From NCBI GenBank assembly GCA_016706055.1, contig JADJKL010000003.1, positions 248,001-312,000 on the forward strand: DNA of 64,000 nt, in the 5' to 3' direction. Numbering within the stretch: the first letter of the stretch is position 1; each line of letters starts with the position of its first letter. The notes under the pieces are model-generated. The model was not told the DNA's origin, searched no databases, and saw only the letters and a program-made list of their open reading frames with translations. Below, one piece after another: positions 54,768-63,678 of this stretch. The stretch comes from Chitinophagaceae bacterium (lineage in GTDB: Bacteria; Bacteroidota; Bacteroidia; Chitinophagales; Chitinophagaceae). The translations under genes and the position numbers were made by a program.

Positions 54768-56041
54768 ATGAATTATCAAAATACTTTAGACTTCGCCAAA
54801 GGACTGGATGAAAAAGATGTACTAAAAAGTTTTCGTTCAAAATTTTTCATCCCTCAACATAATGGGAAGGACTCGGTTTACTTCACAGGAAACTCTCTTG
54901 GATTGCAACCCAAAACAACTTCTCAATATGTGCAGCAGGAATTAGATGACTGGGCAAAGCTTGGAGTGGAAGGACATTTTCAAGCGAAGAATCCATGGAT
55001 GCGGTATCATGAGATTTTTCCAAAGCAATTATCAAAAATTGTAGGCTGCAAAGAAAATGAAGTGGTAGTGATGAACCAGCTAACTGTCAATCTTCATTTG
55101 CTGATGGTAAGTTTCTATCGGCCAACAAAACAACGGTATAAGATTATTTGCGAAGCCAAAGCGTTTCCTTCTGATCAGTATGCATTTGAAACGCAGGCAG
55201 TTTATCACGGCTATAAAGCTGATAAAGCTGTGATAGAAGTTGCGCCAAGAGAAGGCGAACATACATTACGTACAGAAGATATTCTTTCAGTTATAAAAGA
55301 ACATGGCGAATCAGTTGCTGTTGTTCTTTTTGGCGGCGTAAACTATTACACTGGTCAGTTGTTTGATTTAAAAGCTATAACAGAAGCCGCTCATGCTGTT
55401 GGTGCTTATGCAGGATTTGATTTGGCTCATGCTGCTGGCAATGTAGAATTAAAGTTGCATGACTGGCATGTTGACTTTGCCTGCTGGTGTTCTTATAAAT
55501 ATTTAAACAGCGGTCCTGGTGGAGTAGCAGGTGCTTATATACATGAGAAACATGTTACAAATAATGAGTTGCCAAGATTTGCAGGTTGGTGGGGATACAA
55601 AAAAGAAACCCGTTTTAAAATGGGAAAGGGGTTTGAACCAATACCAACTGCGGAAGGATGGCAATTAAGTAATGCTCCCATTTTATCAATGGCTGCACAT
55701 AAAGCTTCGTTGGATATTTTTGATGAAGTCAGAATGGAAAGTTTGCATGAAAAAGAAAACAATTGGCGGCATTTCTTCATTTTGTTTTGAATGATATAAA
55801 CAGCAGACAAAAAGAAAAAGTATTAGAAATTATCACTCCTGCAAATGAAAATGAAAGAGGTTGTCAGGTTTCTATATTGATGCTGAGAGATGGCAAGAAA
55901 ATATTTGATGAATTAACAAAACAAGGTGTAATAGCAGACTGGCGGGAGCCAAATGTAATTCGTATTGCACCTGTACCTTTATACAATTCGTTTGAAGATA
56001 TCTGCAGGTTTGGAGAAATCGTTTCTTCAATACTAAAATAG
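54768..56041 (+). pseudogene. kynU: Kynureninase, frameshifted near the C-terminus
   Basis: Kynureninase is a PLP enzyme that splits 3-hydroxykynurenine into 3-hydroxyanthranilate and alanine. The main part (54768-55790) has FTGNSLGLQPK, FDLAHAAGNVELKLHDW, and the PLP Lys in CWCSYKYLNSGPGG. The reading then ends in an unlike tail. The rest continues from about 55763 with FVLNDINSRQKEKVLEIITP and RIAPVPLYNSFED. One A added to the A5 tract at 55750-55754 restores HEKRKQLAAFLHFVLND. Repaired length is about 424 residues, normal. Confidence 0.9.
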
Positions 56042-56068
56042 AAATTATTTACTTTAAAAACTATAAAG

Positions 56069-56088
56069 CCCCTTTAGGGGTTTGGGGT
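56069..56088. repeat. Half of a MITE-like palindromic element before kmo
   Basis: CCCCTTTAGGGG (56069-56080) followed by TTTGGGGT abuts the kmo start codon. It equals the right end of the element inside ribD (hairpin, TTTGGGG). No left half is visible within kynU, so this may be a solo end. Confidence 0.6.
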
Positions 56089-57434
56089 ATGAAAAAGACA
56101 TAACAATAATTGGTGCGGGACTTGTTGGTTCTCTTTTGTCAATTTATCTGGCAAAAAGAGGTCATAAAGTTTCTGTATACGAACGCCGGAGTGATATGCG
56201 AAATGAAGAACTGAGTGCAGGTCGTTCTATCAATCTTGCTTTAAGTGACCGTGGGTTACTTGCATTGGAAAAAGTAGGATTATCGGAAGAGATAAAAAAG
56301 ATTTGTATTCCAATGCATGGCCGGCAAATTCATAATGTTGATGGCTCAATTACATTTCAACCTTATGGAAAAGAAGGACAATATATAAATTCTGTATCAA
56401 GAGGCGAATTGAATAAAAGATTAATGTCAATTGCTGAAGAACATAGTGTCGAAATATATTTTAATGAAAAATGTACAACGCTGGACTGGAAGAATGACAA
56501 AATAGAATTTGAAAACACTGCGGGAAAACAACTTCCTACATCAAAAGCTGATATTATATTCGGGGCGGATGGAGCTTTTTCGGCTGCAAGATTGCAACAT
56601 CAGCTACAACATGATAAGTTTGATTATCAGCAATACTATATTGATTGCGGATATAAAGAATTGTCTATACCGCCAAATGAGGAAGGGGAATTTGCATTAG
56701 AGCCAAATGCATTACATATCTGGCCACGGAAAGATTATATGCTGATTGCATTGCCAAATCTTGACAAAACATTTACCTGTACTTTATTTTTTCCTTTTGA
56801 AGGTGAATTGTCTTTTGATAAAATAAATACAGAAGAAAAAGTAAAACAGTTCTTCGCCACCAACTTTGCTGATGTAGTTCCGCTGATGCCCGATTATGTA
56901 AACGAGTTTTTCACTAATCCTACTTCTTCATTAGTTACGGTAAAATGTTTTCCATGGGTAAGGGAAGATAAATTTGCGTTGATCGGCGATGCAGCTCATG
57001 CACTTGTTCCTTTCTTCGGACAAGGAATGAATTGCGGTTTTGAAGATTGCAGGATTTTAGATGAGTTGATTGAAAAGAATGGAGATGATTGGAAAAGTAT
57101 TTTAGAAGAATATCAAACACAACGTAAGCCGGATGGAGATGCCATTGCAGATATGGCCGTTTATAATTTTACAGAAATGCGGGACAGAACCGCCGATCCA
57201 AAATTCTTATTGCAAAAGAAAATAGAAGCAAGACTGCATGAAAAATATCCTGATAAATGGATTCCTGCTTATTCGCAAGTAACGTTTAGTCCGCATATCA
57301 GATATTCAGATGCATTGGCCAGAGGAAATATGCAAGAAGAAATTATGAAGGAAGTGATGACCATAGAAAAAATAGAAGATAATTGGGATAATGCAGAATT
57401 ACACCAGCAAATAATTCAGAAAATACCTCAATAA
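56089..57434 (+). CDS. kmo: Kynurenine 3-monooxygenase, frameshift at codon 3
   Basis: This FAD monooxygenase hydroxylates kynurenine to 3-hydroxykynurenine. About 447 residues, with ITIIGAGLVGSLLSIYLAKR (FAD), GRSINLALSDRG, and ALIGDAAHALVPFFGQGMNC (second FAD motif). The ATG at 56089 is followed by A5 and then stops (ATG AAA AAG ACA TAA). One more A gives MKKDITIIGAG, the family start. Without it, a TTG at 56082 inside the repeat would be the only start. A C-terminal hydrophobic tail as in mitochondrial KMO is lacking. Confidence 0.92.
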
Positions 57435-57472
57435 GGATATAGCACAAACTTCCAACTTCCAACCTCAAACTG

Positions 57473-57480
57473 TATTTTTG
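57473..57480 (+). promoter_or_regulatory. Possible pyrF promoter, TATTTTTG
   Basis: TATTTTTG fits TAnnTTTG and lies 4 bases before the pyrF ATG, which implies a leaderless message. A low-complexity CTTCCAACTTCCAACC precedes it, similar to that flanking the S23-type gene. Confidence 0.35.
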
Positions 57481-57484
57481 CTGC

Positions 57485-58306
57485 ATGACCCGCAACCAAC
57501 TAATCGAACAAATCCAAAAAAAGAAATCCTATCTCTGTGTTGGTTTAGATACCGACATTACTAAAATTCCCAAACATCTTTTAGCAGAAGCTGATCCGGT
57601 CTTTGCTTTCAACAAAGCAATCATTGATGCAACCAAAGATCTATGTGTAGCCTATAAAATCAATACCGCTTTTTACGAAGCACTTGGTTTGAAGGGTTGG
57701 GAAGCTATGGAGAAAACAGTAAATTATATTGGTGATGACCATTTCAAAATTGCAGATGCCAAAAGAGGCGATATTGGTAATACATCCGACCAATATGCCA
57801 AAGCATTTTTTGAAACCATGCCTTTTGATTCTATTACCGTTGCACCGTACATGGGTGAGGATAGTGTAAAACCTTTTTTGAAACATAAAGGTAAGTGGGC
57901 AAGTTTTGCTTCTAAGGGCAATGTTTTGATTAAACGGTTGTACAAGAAAGGTGCGAATGATTTTGAGTTGCAACAGAACTGGTGATGGATTGTTGTATGA
58001 AAAGTATTAGAAACTGTTTCCACTTGGGGAACGCCGGAAAATTTGATGTTTGTAATTGGAGCTACACAAGCAGATTCATTTATCAATATCCGTAAATTAA
58101 CTCCCGAACATTTTTATCTTGTTCCCGGTGTTGGTGCACAAGGCGGCAGCCTCAAAGAAATTTCTGAAAAAGCAATGAATAAAGATTGCGGCATCCTCGT
58201 AAATGTCAGCCGAGCTATTATTTATGCTTCTGATGGTGAAGATTTTGCAGAAAGGGCAAGAGAGATTGCACTGCAATATCAACAGGAAATGCGTACCTAT
58301 TTATAA
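57485..58306 (+). pseudogene. pyrF: Orotidine 5'-phosphate decarboxylase, two compensating frameshifts
   Basis: PyrF makes UMP from OMP. The first part has LCVGLDTDITKIPKHL, FNKAIIDATKDLCVAYKIN and the catalytic KIADAKRGDIGNTSDQYA. The last part has FVIGATQADSFINIRKLTP, YLVPGVGAQGG and GILVNVSRAIIYAS. Between them, 57977 to 58003 are out of frame and contain stops. An extra A at 57977-57978 and a missing A at 58000-58003 would explain this, giving FELQQTGDGLLYEKVLETVS. About 273 residues, type 2 PyrF. Two shifts so close suggest sequence error. Confidence 0.88.
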
Positions 58307-58391
58307 TCGCATCTCATTTCTTCCTTATATGTAAAAATTTCCCTGCGCATTTGATTTATCCTTATTTTCATTTACCAAAATCGGCTAATAT

Positions 58392-60881
58392 ATGAAAAGA
58401 CTCTTATCAGTTATTACACTGCTATTATTAATTTTGTCGGCTACTGCTCAAGAATCAACTACTAAAGCTAATTACCAGTTAGCTTCAAGATTTACTTCTA
58501 AGAAATTAGAGAAAATGGTTTTCAGTACTTCAGTTGATCCGCATTGGCTTAAGCAGTCAGATCGTTTTTGGTATGAGTATGAAACTCCTAATGGTAAAAA
58601 TTGGTATATCGTAGATCCAGTAAAGGGGGAAAAGAAACTGATGTTTGATAATGCCAAACTTGCCGCAGAAATTACAAAGATTGTAAGAGACCCGTTCGAT
58701 GCACAACATCTTACCATTGATAGTTTACGGTTTGTAAAAGATGAAAATTGGATACAGTTTGAAGTGAAAAGTACACTTGAAGTAGAAATAAAAGACACTA
58801 CTACGAAGAAAGATTCAAGCTCTAAAAAACCTGCAGCACCTCCTAAAAAGGAAAAGAAGACATTTTATTTTGAGTATAATCTGAATACAGGTGTTTTAGT
58901 AGAATTAAATGATTTTAAAAAGCCAAAAAGAAATTTGAGATGGGCTTCCATTTCACCCGATGGACAAACTATTGTATTTGCAAAAAAATACAACCTGTAC
59001 TGGATGGATAAAGCTAATTATGAAAAAGCATTGGTGAATGAAGAGGATTCTACAATTGTTGAAAATCAGCTAACAAAAGATGGGATTGAATATTTTGAAT
59101 ATGGCAATTCGCAGAATGAGACGAATGTAGATAAAGAAAAAAATAAAAATAAGCGGAAGCCTGCTTTTATTTTATGGTCACCAGATTCAAAGCATTTTGT
59201 AAAGAACCGGACAGATTTGCGTAAAGTGAAAGATCTGTGGGTGATTAATAGTATTGCTGAACCCCGGCCAACATTAGAAACCTATAAATACCATATGCCT
59301 GGAGAAAAGGAAGCTCCTGTGGAATATGTTGATCTTTTTAATATGGTTTCCAAGACTTCAAAAGAATTAGATATTAGAGAATTTAAAGACCAGGATATGA
59401 GTATATGGTCTGCCAATAATAAAGTAAATACTAGGGATGATGATTGGCGTCCGCTGGTATGGCTGGGTACAAACGATAAATTTTACTTTAACAGAACCAG
59501 CAGAGATTTAAAACGCATTGATATTTGTCAGGTTGATATTAATACAAACACGGTGAAAGTGTTGGTAGAAGAAAGAATGAACACCTATGTAGAAACAAGA
59601 AAATTAGGTTTGGTAAATGATGGTCAGGAATTAATACAATGGAGTGAAAGAGATGGCTGGGGACATTTTTATTTGTATGATGGGAATGGCAAATTAAAAA
59701 ACCAAATTACATCCGGCTCTTACCATTGTGAAGATATTGTTGGTATTGACGAAAAGAAAAGAGTTTTATTCTTTTCTGCCAACGGTAGGGAAGCAAATGA
59801 AGATCCCTACTACCTGCATTTATACAGGATAAATTTTGATGGAAGCGGAATTAAATTATTAAATCCTGGAGAGTTTGAAAACTCGATGAAAATGAATGAC
59901 AATAGTTTATTCTTTGTCAATAATTTCTCAAGAGTAAATACAGTTCCTGCATCTGTTTTATATAATGCTGAAGGAAGAAAAATAATGGATCTTGAAAAAG
60001 CAGACCTAACTTCTTTATTTGCTGCTGGTTATAAATTCCCCGAGATTATAAAAGTAAAAGCAGATGATGGCATTACTGATTTGTATGGTGTGTTGTATCG
60101 GCCATTCAATTTTGACAGTACAAAGAGTTACCCGATTGTAGCGTATGTTTATCCTGGTCCGCAAACAGAAGCTGTAAACAAATCTTTTAGTTTGCCAAAT
60201 GCAAGAACCGATCGGTTGGCACAAATTGGAATTATTGTAATGACAGTGGGAAACCGTGGTGGTCATCCGAGCCGTTCAAAATGGTATCATAATTATGGAT
60301 ATGGTAATTTGAGAGATTATGGTTTGGCAGATAAGAAAACGGCGATTGAACAATTAGCTGACCGCTATTCATATATTGATATTAACCGTGTAGGTATTCA
60401 TGGGCATTCCGGTGGTGGCTTTATGAGTACAGCAGCGATGCTCGTATATCCTGATTTTTTCAAAGTAGCCGTTTCTTCTTCGGGTAATCATGATAACAGT
60501 ATTTATAATAGATGGTGGAGCGAAAAACATCATGGAGTAAAAGAAATTGTAAATGAAAAAGGCGATACTACTTTTCTCTATAATATTGAGAAGAACCCTG
60601 AACTTGCAAAAAATTTAAAAGGACATTTATTATTAACCACAGGTGATATTGATAATAATGTGAGCCCTGCTAATACAATACGAATGGCCAATGCGTTGAT
60701 CAAAGCTAATAAAAGGTTTGACCTTTTTATCTTCCCTGGTCAGAGACATGGTTATGCAGACATGACAGAGTATTTTTTCTGGCTACTGGCGGATTATTAT
60801 AGCAAATGGTTATTGGGTGATTTTTCTCAGCCGGTCGATTTGCTGGAGATGAATAGGGATGTTGAGCAAAAAAGGAGATAA
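58392..60881 (+). CDS. Secreted S9-family peptidase, dipeptidyl peptidase IV-like
   Basis: The 829-residue product has a signal peptide (MKRLLSVITLLLLILSATAQ), an eight-bladed DPP IV N-terminal propeller (RWASISPDGQTIVFAKKYNL, LWSPDSKHF) and a catalytic alpha/beta hydrolase. The nucleophile is in GIHGHSGGGFMS, the Asp in TTGDIDNNVSP and the His in FPGQRHGYADM. A Lys/Pro-rich loop (KKDSSSKKPAAPPKKEKK) interrupts the early propeller. It likely cleaves X-Pro or X-Ala dipeptides outside the inner membrane. Confidence 0.93.
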   Translation: MKRLLSVITLLLLILSATAQESTTKANYQLASRFTSKKLEKMVFSTSVDPHWLKQSDRFWYEYETPNGKNWYIVDPVKGEKKLMFDNAKLAAEITKIVRDPFDAQHLTIDSLRFVKDENWIQFEVKSTLEVEIKDTTTKKDSSSKKPAAPPKKEKKTFYFEYNLNTGVLVELNDFKKPKRNLRWASISPDGQTIVFAKKYNLYWMDKANYEKALVNEEDSTIVENQLTKDGIEYFEYGNSQNETNVDKEKNKNKRKPAFILWSPDSKHFVKNRTDLRKVKDLWVINSIAEPRPTLETYKYHMPGEKEAPVEYVDLFNMVSKTSKELDIREFKDQDMSIWSANNKVNTRDDDWRPLVWLGTNDKFYFNRTSRDLKRIDICQVDINTNTVKVLVEERMNTYVETRKLGLVNDGQELIQWSERDGWGHFYLYDGNGKLKNQITSGSYHCEDIVGIDEKKRVLFFSANGREANEDPYYLHLYRINFDGSGIKLLNPGEFENSMKMNDNSLFFVNNFSRVNTVPASVLYNAEGRKIMDLEKADLTSLFAAGYKFPEIIKVKADDGITDLYGVLYRPFNFDSTKSYPIVAYVYPGPQTEAVNKSFSLPNARTDRLAQIGIIVMTVGNRGGHPSRSKWYHNYGYGNLRDYGLADKKTAIEQLADRYSYIDINRVGIHGHSGGGFMSTAAMLVYPDFFKVAVSSSGNHDNSIYNRWWSEKHHGVKEIVNEKGDTTFLYNIEKNPELAKNLKGHLLLTTGDIDNNVSPANTIRMANALIKANKRFDLFIFPGQRHGYADMTEYFFWLLADYYSKWLLGDFSQPVDLLEMNRDVEQKRR

Positions 60882-61107
60882 GAAAAGATGAACTCTAATT
60901 TATGGGCTTTACCGGCAACGCCATTATTAGAGAGGGTGCTATTTTAGATTATTTTTGATATTGCATTAATCGCTTGCAAATCTTGAACAACTGAAGTAGT
61001 TACAAGATTAATAGTTCGAGAAGAATTATTATCTTAAAATAATTACCGAAAAATAGAATGAAGACCTTGTTTGAAGCTAAAACCAACTTTGAAAAGCCCA
61101 GATACTG

Positions 61108-61230
61108 TTAAAGTAAAATGTTGAAAACTAGTTCTATCACATTCTGATCTCTGAAAAATTGCAGAATGCAACCAAACGCAAAAAAAAACCCAATTGCCAG
61201 TAAATTTTTAAAAAATATTCGCTTATTCAT
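61108..61230 (-). CDS. Possible small membrane protein
   Basis: A 40-residue reading (MNKRIFFKNLLAIGFFFAFG ... VFNILL) with one strong hydrophobic helix lies 45 bases after the YciI-like gene on the same strand. Basic residues at the front and the helix make it plausible as the third gene of that operon or as the start of a truncated membrane protein. I do not recognise a family. The rest of the 394-base gap 60882-61275 holds A/T-rich sequence with no other signal. Confidence 0.35.
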   Translation of the reverse strand: MNKRIFFKNLLAIGFFFAFGCILQFFRDQNVIELVFNILL

Positions 61231-61275
61231 TTTGTAAAATTGAGTTTCAAGTTGATATAAACTTGAAAATGGGAA

Positions 61276-61704
61276 TTATAAATCTTTCTTCGGTTTTCCT
61301 GGCACAAAACTTCCTGATGGTTCGCCATACCATGGTACAATATCATAAATAAAAACACCAGATTTTACAGTAGGGTCTGTTTTTACAAAATCCTCTGCTT
61401 CTTCTATTGTTTTGCAATCAAGTATAAAAAGTCCCCGCCATGTAAAATCGTTTTTACCAAACGGGCCAGCTACTTTTAATACTCCTTCATTATGAAGTCT
61501 TTCCATGTTGCCGAAATGACCTGCAAACAATTTGCTTCGTTCTGTACTGTCTTTTATTTCTTTATCCATGGGTCCGGTTTTCAAAATAACCATCCAAAAT
61601 TGTTTGACTTTAGGCTCTGCTTTTATAGCAGTGGAATCTTTTTGGCAAAATGCCGAAATGTTTAATATGAATAAGCAGTTGATTAAAAGGAGGATATTTT
61701 TCAT
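61276..61704 (-). CDS. Secreted YciI-like domain protein
   Basis: The 142-residue product has a signal peptide (MKNILLLINCLFILNISAFCQ) and a YCII-related dimeric ferredoxin-like domain: QFWMVILKTGPM, FAGHFGNMERLHNEGVLKVA, GLFILDCKTIEEAEDFVKTD. Most YciI proteins are cytosolic; export is a feature of some Bacteroidota forms. Function unknown. The start overlaps the preceding gene's stop (ATGA), so the two are coupled. Confidence 0.8.
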   Translation of the reverse strand: MKNILLLINCLFILNISAFCQKDSTAIKAEPKVKQFWMVILKTGPMDKEIKDSTERSKLFAGHFGNMERLHNEGVLKVAGPFGKNDFTWRGLFILDCKTIEEAEDFVKTDPTVKSGVFIYDIVPWYGEPSGSFVPGKPKKDL

Positions 61705-62117
61705 ATTGTTTTTTGTTTTTTCATCCGTATGGAAAAAGCGGTTCCTATCAAGGTAAATGGAATAATAATTAAATAATTAAAAATATCAGTAGAGGCAAAC
61801 TTAAATTCTGAAATATAAGCTTGCAAAAAAATCAAAACAATTGCTGTAATGCTTCCATGAATTATATCATTTTTTGTGGAAATTTTTCCTGTAACAAACC
61901 CGCCCACGGCGCAACAAATAAAAGTTGTTATAATTATACCAATACTAATCGGGTCTGAATCTTTTTCAAGATTACTTTCTTCGCCATGCCCTTTTGCTTT
62001 GCTTGCAATAAATAGTAACAAAATAAGCCCAGCCAGTAAAAAAAGTATTACAGAAGTAAGAACACCTGCTACAACTGAGAAAATATTCCTGCCAGTTTGA
62101 TTATTGGGGTTTTGCAT
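61701..62117 (-). CDS. Four-helix inner-membrane protein of unknown function
   Basis: From the ATG at 62117 (MQNPNNQTGRNIFSVVAGVL) the 138-residue product shows four hydrophobic segments near residues 12-38, 58-75, 85-100 and 112-130. A Gly-rich turn (CCAVGGFVTGKISTKND) lies between helices two and three. I recognise no family. Upstream TTG start at 62144 is less likely. It is the first gene of the small minus-strand operon. Confidence 0.7.
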   Translation of the reverse strand: MQNPNNQTGRNIFSVVAGVLTSVILFLLAGLILLLFIASKAKGHGEESNLEKDSDPISIGIIITTFICCAVGGFVTGKISTKNDIIHGSITAIVLIFLQAYISEFKFASTDIFNYLIIIPFTLIGTAFSIRMKKQKTI

Positions 62118-62149
62118 AAACCAAATATCCTCCTTTTCCCCCAATCATT

Positions 62150-62157
62150 TACCTTTG
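62150..62157 (+). promoter_or_regulatory. Probable gcdH promoter, -7 box TACCTTTG
   Basis: A perfect TAnnTTTG lies 42 bases before the gcdH start. The leader contains AATCTAAAATCATAAACCTAAAATC, a short A-rich direct repeat. Confidence 0.5.
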
Positions 62158-62199
62158 CGGTGGTGAATCTAAAATCATAAACCTAAAATCTGCAATTGC

Positions 62200-63384
62200 A
62201 TGGCCGCCCGTACAGATAATTTTACAAGTCCCGATTATTTTGGCGTAGATGAATTATTAACCGACGAACACAAACTCATCCGAGAGTCTGTCCGCAGTTA
62301 TGTAAAAAAAGAAATTTCTCCCATTATAGAAGACTATGCACAGAAAGCTGAGTTCCCGCAGCAGATTGTAAAGCAGTTAGGTGACCTTGGTTGTTTTGGT
62401 CCAACTGTTCCGGTAGAATATGGCGGCGGTGGTCTGGATTATATTTCTTACGGACTCATGATGCAGGAATTAGAAAGAGGAGATAGCGGTGTTCGTTCCA
62501 CTGCTTCGGTGCAAGGTTCGTTAGTTATGTTTCCTATTTATCAATACGGAAGCGAGGAGCAGCGAAAAAAATATTTACCCAAACTGGCAAGTGGCGAATG
62601 GCTTGGTTGTTTCGGACTAACTGAGCCTAATCATGGTAGTGACCCAAGTTCAATGCTTACGAATTATAAAGATGCTGGTGATCATGTAATATTGAATGGC
62701 GCAAAAATGTGGATCAGCAATGCACCCTTTTCGCAGGTAGCTGTTGTGTGGGCAAAAGATGAAGCCGGTGAAATAAGAGGGTTGATTTTAGAAAGAGGAA
62801 TGGAAGGTTTCACTACACCTACTACCCATGGCAAATGGAGTTTAAGAGCATCAGCTACCGGCGAATTAGTTTTTGATAATGTAAAAATTCCTAAAGAAAA
62901 TATTTTCCCTAATGTAAAAGGATTGAAAGGCCCGCTGGGTTGTTTAACAAAAGCAAGATATGGCATTGCCTGGGGAGCAATCGGCGCTGCAATGGATTGT
63001 TATGATACGGCTTTACGCTATTCACAAGAGAGAGAACAATTCGGCAGATACATCGGAGGATTTCAGTTGCAACAAAAGAAGTTAGCAGAAATGGTAACTG
63101 AAATTACCAAGGCACAATTATTAAATTGGCGTTTAGGTGTTTTAATGAATGAAGGAAAAGTAACGCCACAGCAAGTAAGTATGGCGAAAAGAAATGCCTG
63201 TGAAGTAGCAACAAATATTTGCAGAGATGCTAGACAGATGCTCGGCGGTATGGGCATCACCGGCGAATATCCTGTAATGCGTCATATGATGAATTTGGAA
63301 AGTGTAATTACATACGAAGGCACACATGATATTCATTTGCTGATAACGGGTATGGATGTTACAGGGTTTAATGCATTTAAATAA
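62200..63384 (+). CDS. gcdH: Glutaryl-CoA dehydrogenase (acyl-CoA dehydrogenase family)
   Basis: It oxidises and decarboxylates glutaryl-CoA to crotonyl-CoA. The 394-residue product reads SLVMFPIYQYGSEEQRKKYL, LGCFGLTEPNHGSDPSSM, KWSLRASATGELVFDNV and CLTKARYGIAWG, all closer to GCDH than to other acyl-CoA dehydrogenases. The catalytic Glu is in VITYEGTHDIH. It serves lysine and tryptophan breakdown in bacteria that pass through 2-oxoadipate. It could instead process another dicarboxyl-CoA. Confidence 0.88.
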   Translation: MAARTDNFTSPDYFGVDELLTDEHKLIRESVRSYVKKEISPIIEDYAQKAEFPQQIVKQLGDLGCFGPTVPVEYGGGGLDYISYGLMMQELERGDSGVRSTASVQGSLVMFPIYQYGSEEQRKKYLPKLASGEWLGCFGLTEPNHGSDPSSMLTNYKDAGDHVILNGAKMWISNAPFSQVAVVWAKDEAGEIRGLILERGMEGFTTPTTHGKWSLRASATGELVFDNVKIPKENIFPNVKGLKGPLGCLTKARYGIAWGAIGAAMDCYDTALRYSQEREQFGRYIGGFQLQQKKLAEMVTEITKAQLLNWRLGVLMNEGKVTPQQVSMAKRNACEVATNICRDARQMLGGMGITGEYPVMRHMMNLESVITYEGTHDIHLLITGMDVTGFNAFK

Positions 63385-63386
63385 AA

Positions 63387-63678
63387 CCCTCTGTCTCCCT
63401 AAAGGGAGGACTTAGATCAATCAATCATCAATGTTTTCAAAAGTTCTTTAAAGGTTAAGTTGAATAATTTTGTTACCAGCATCGGTTCTCTGAGCATCTT
63501 TTGTTGCGTCGCACTCTTCAACTTTCTGTTCGCTATTGATCAATATGTAAAATGGTTGTGTTTTGTAAGCTAATTTATTCAAAGGGTCCAAACAATTTTT
63601 ACCATAATTGAATGTTTGATAAACTCCCCTTTAGGGGAATAATGAATCTAAAACTATAAGACCATAACTGGGGGTTGT
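63387..63678. repeat. MITE-like palindromic element between gcdH and aroK
   Basis: TCCCTAAAGGGA (63396-63407) with GGACTTAGA forms the left end and CCCCTTTAGGGG (63626-63637) the right end; GGGGGTTGT closes it just before the aroK ATG. A GCGACGC-type repeat (GTTGCGTCGCACTCTTC from 63503) lies inside. The 294-base gap holds nothing else. Confidence 0.65.

Noticed and set aside
60882..61107. Possible gene after the DPP-like peptidase
   Set aside because: Short pieces in several frames have no start, no domain-like pattern and many stops.
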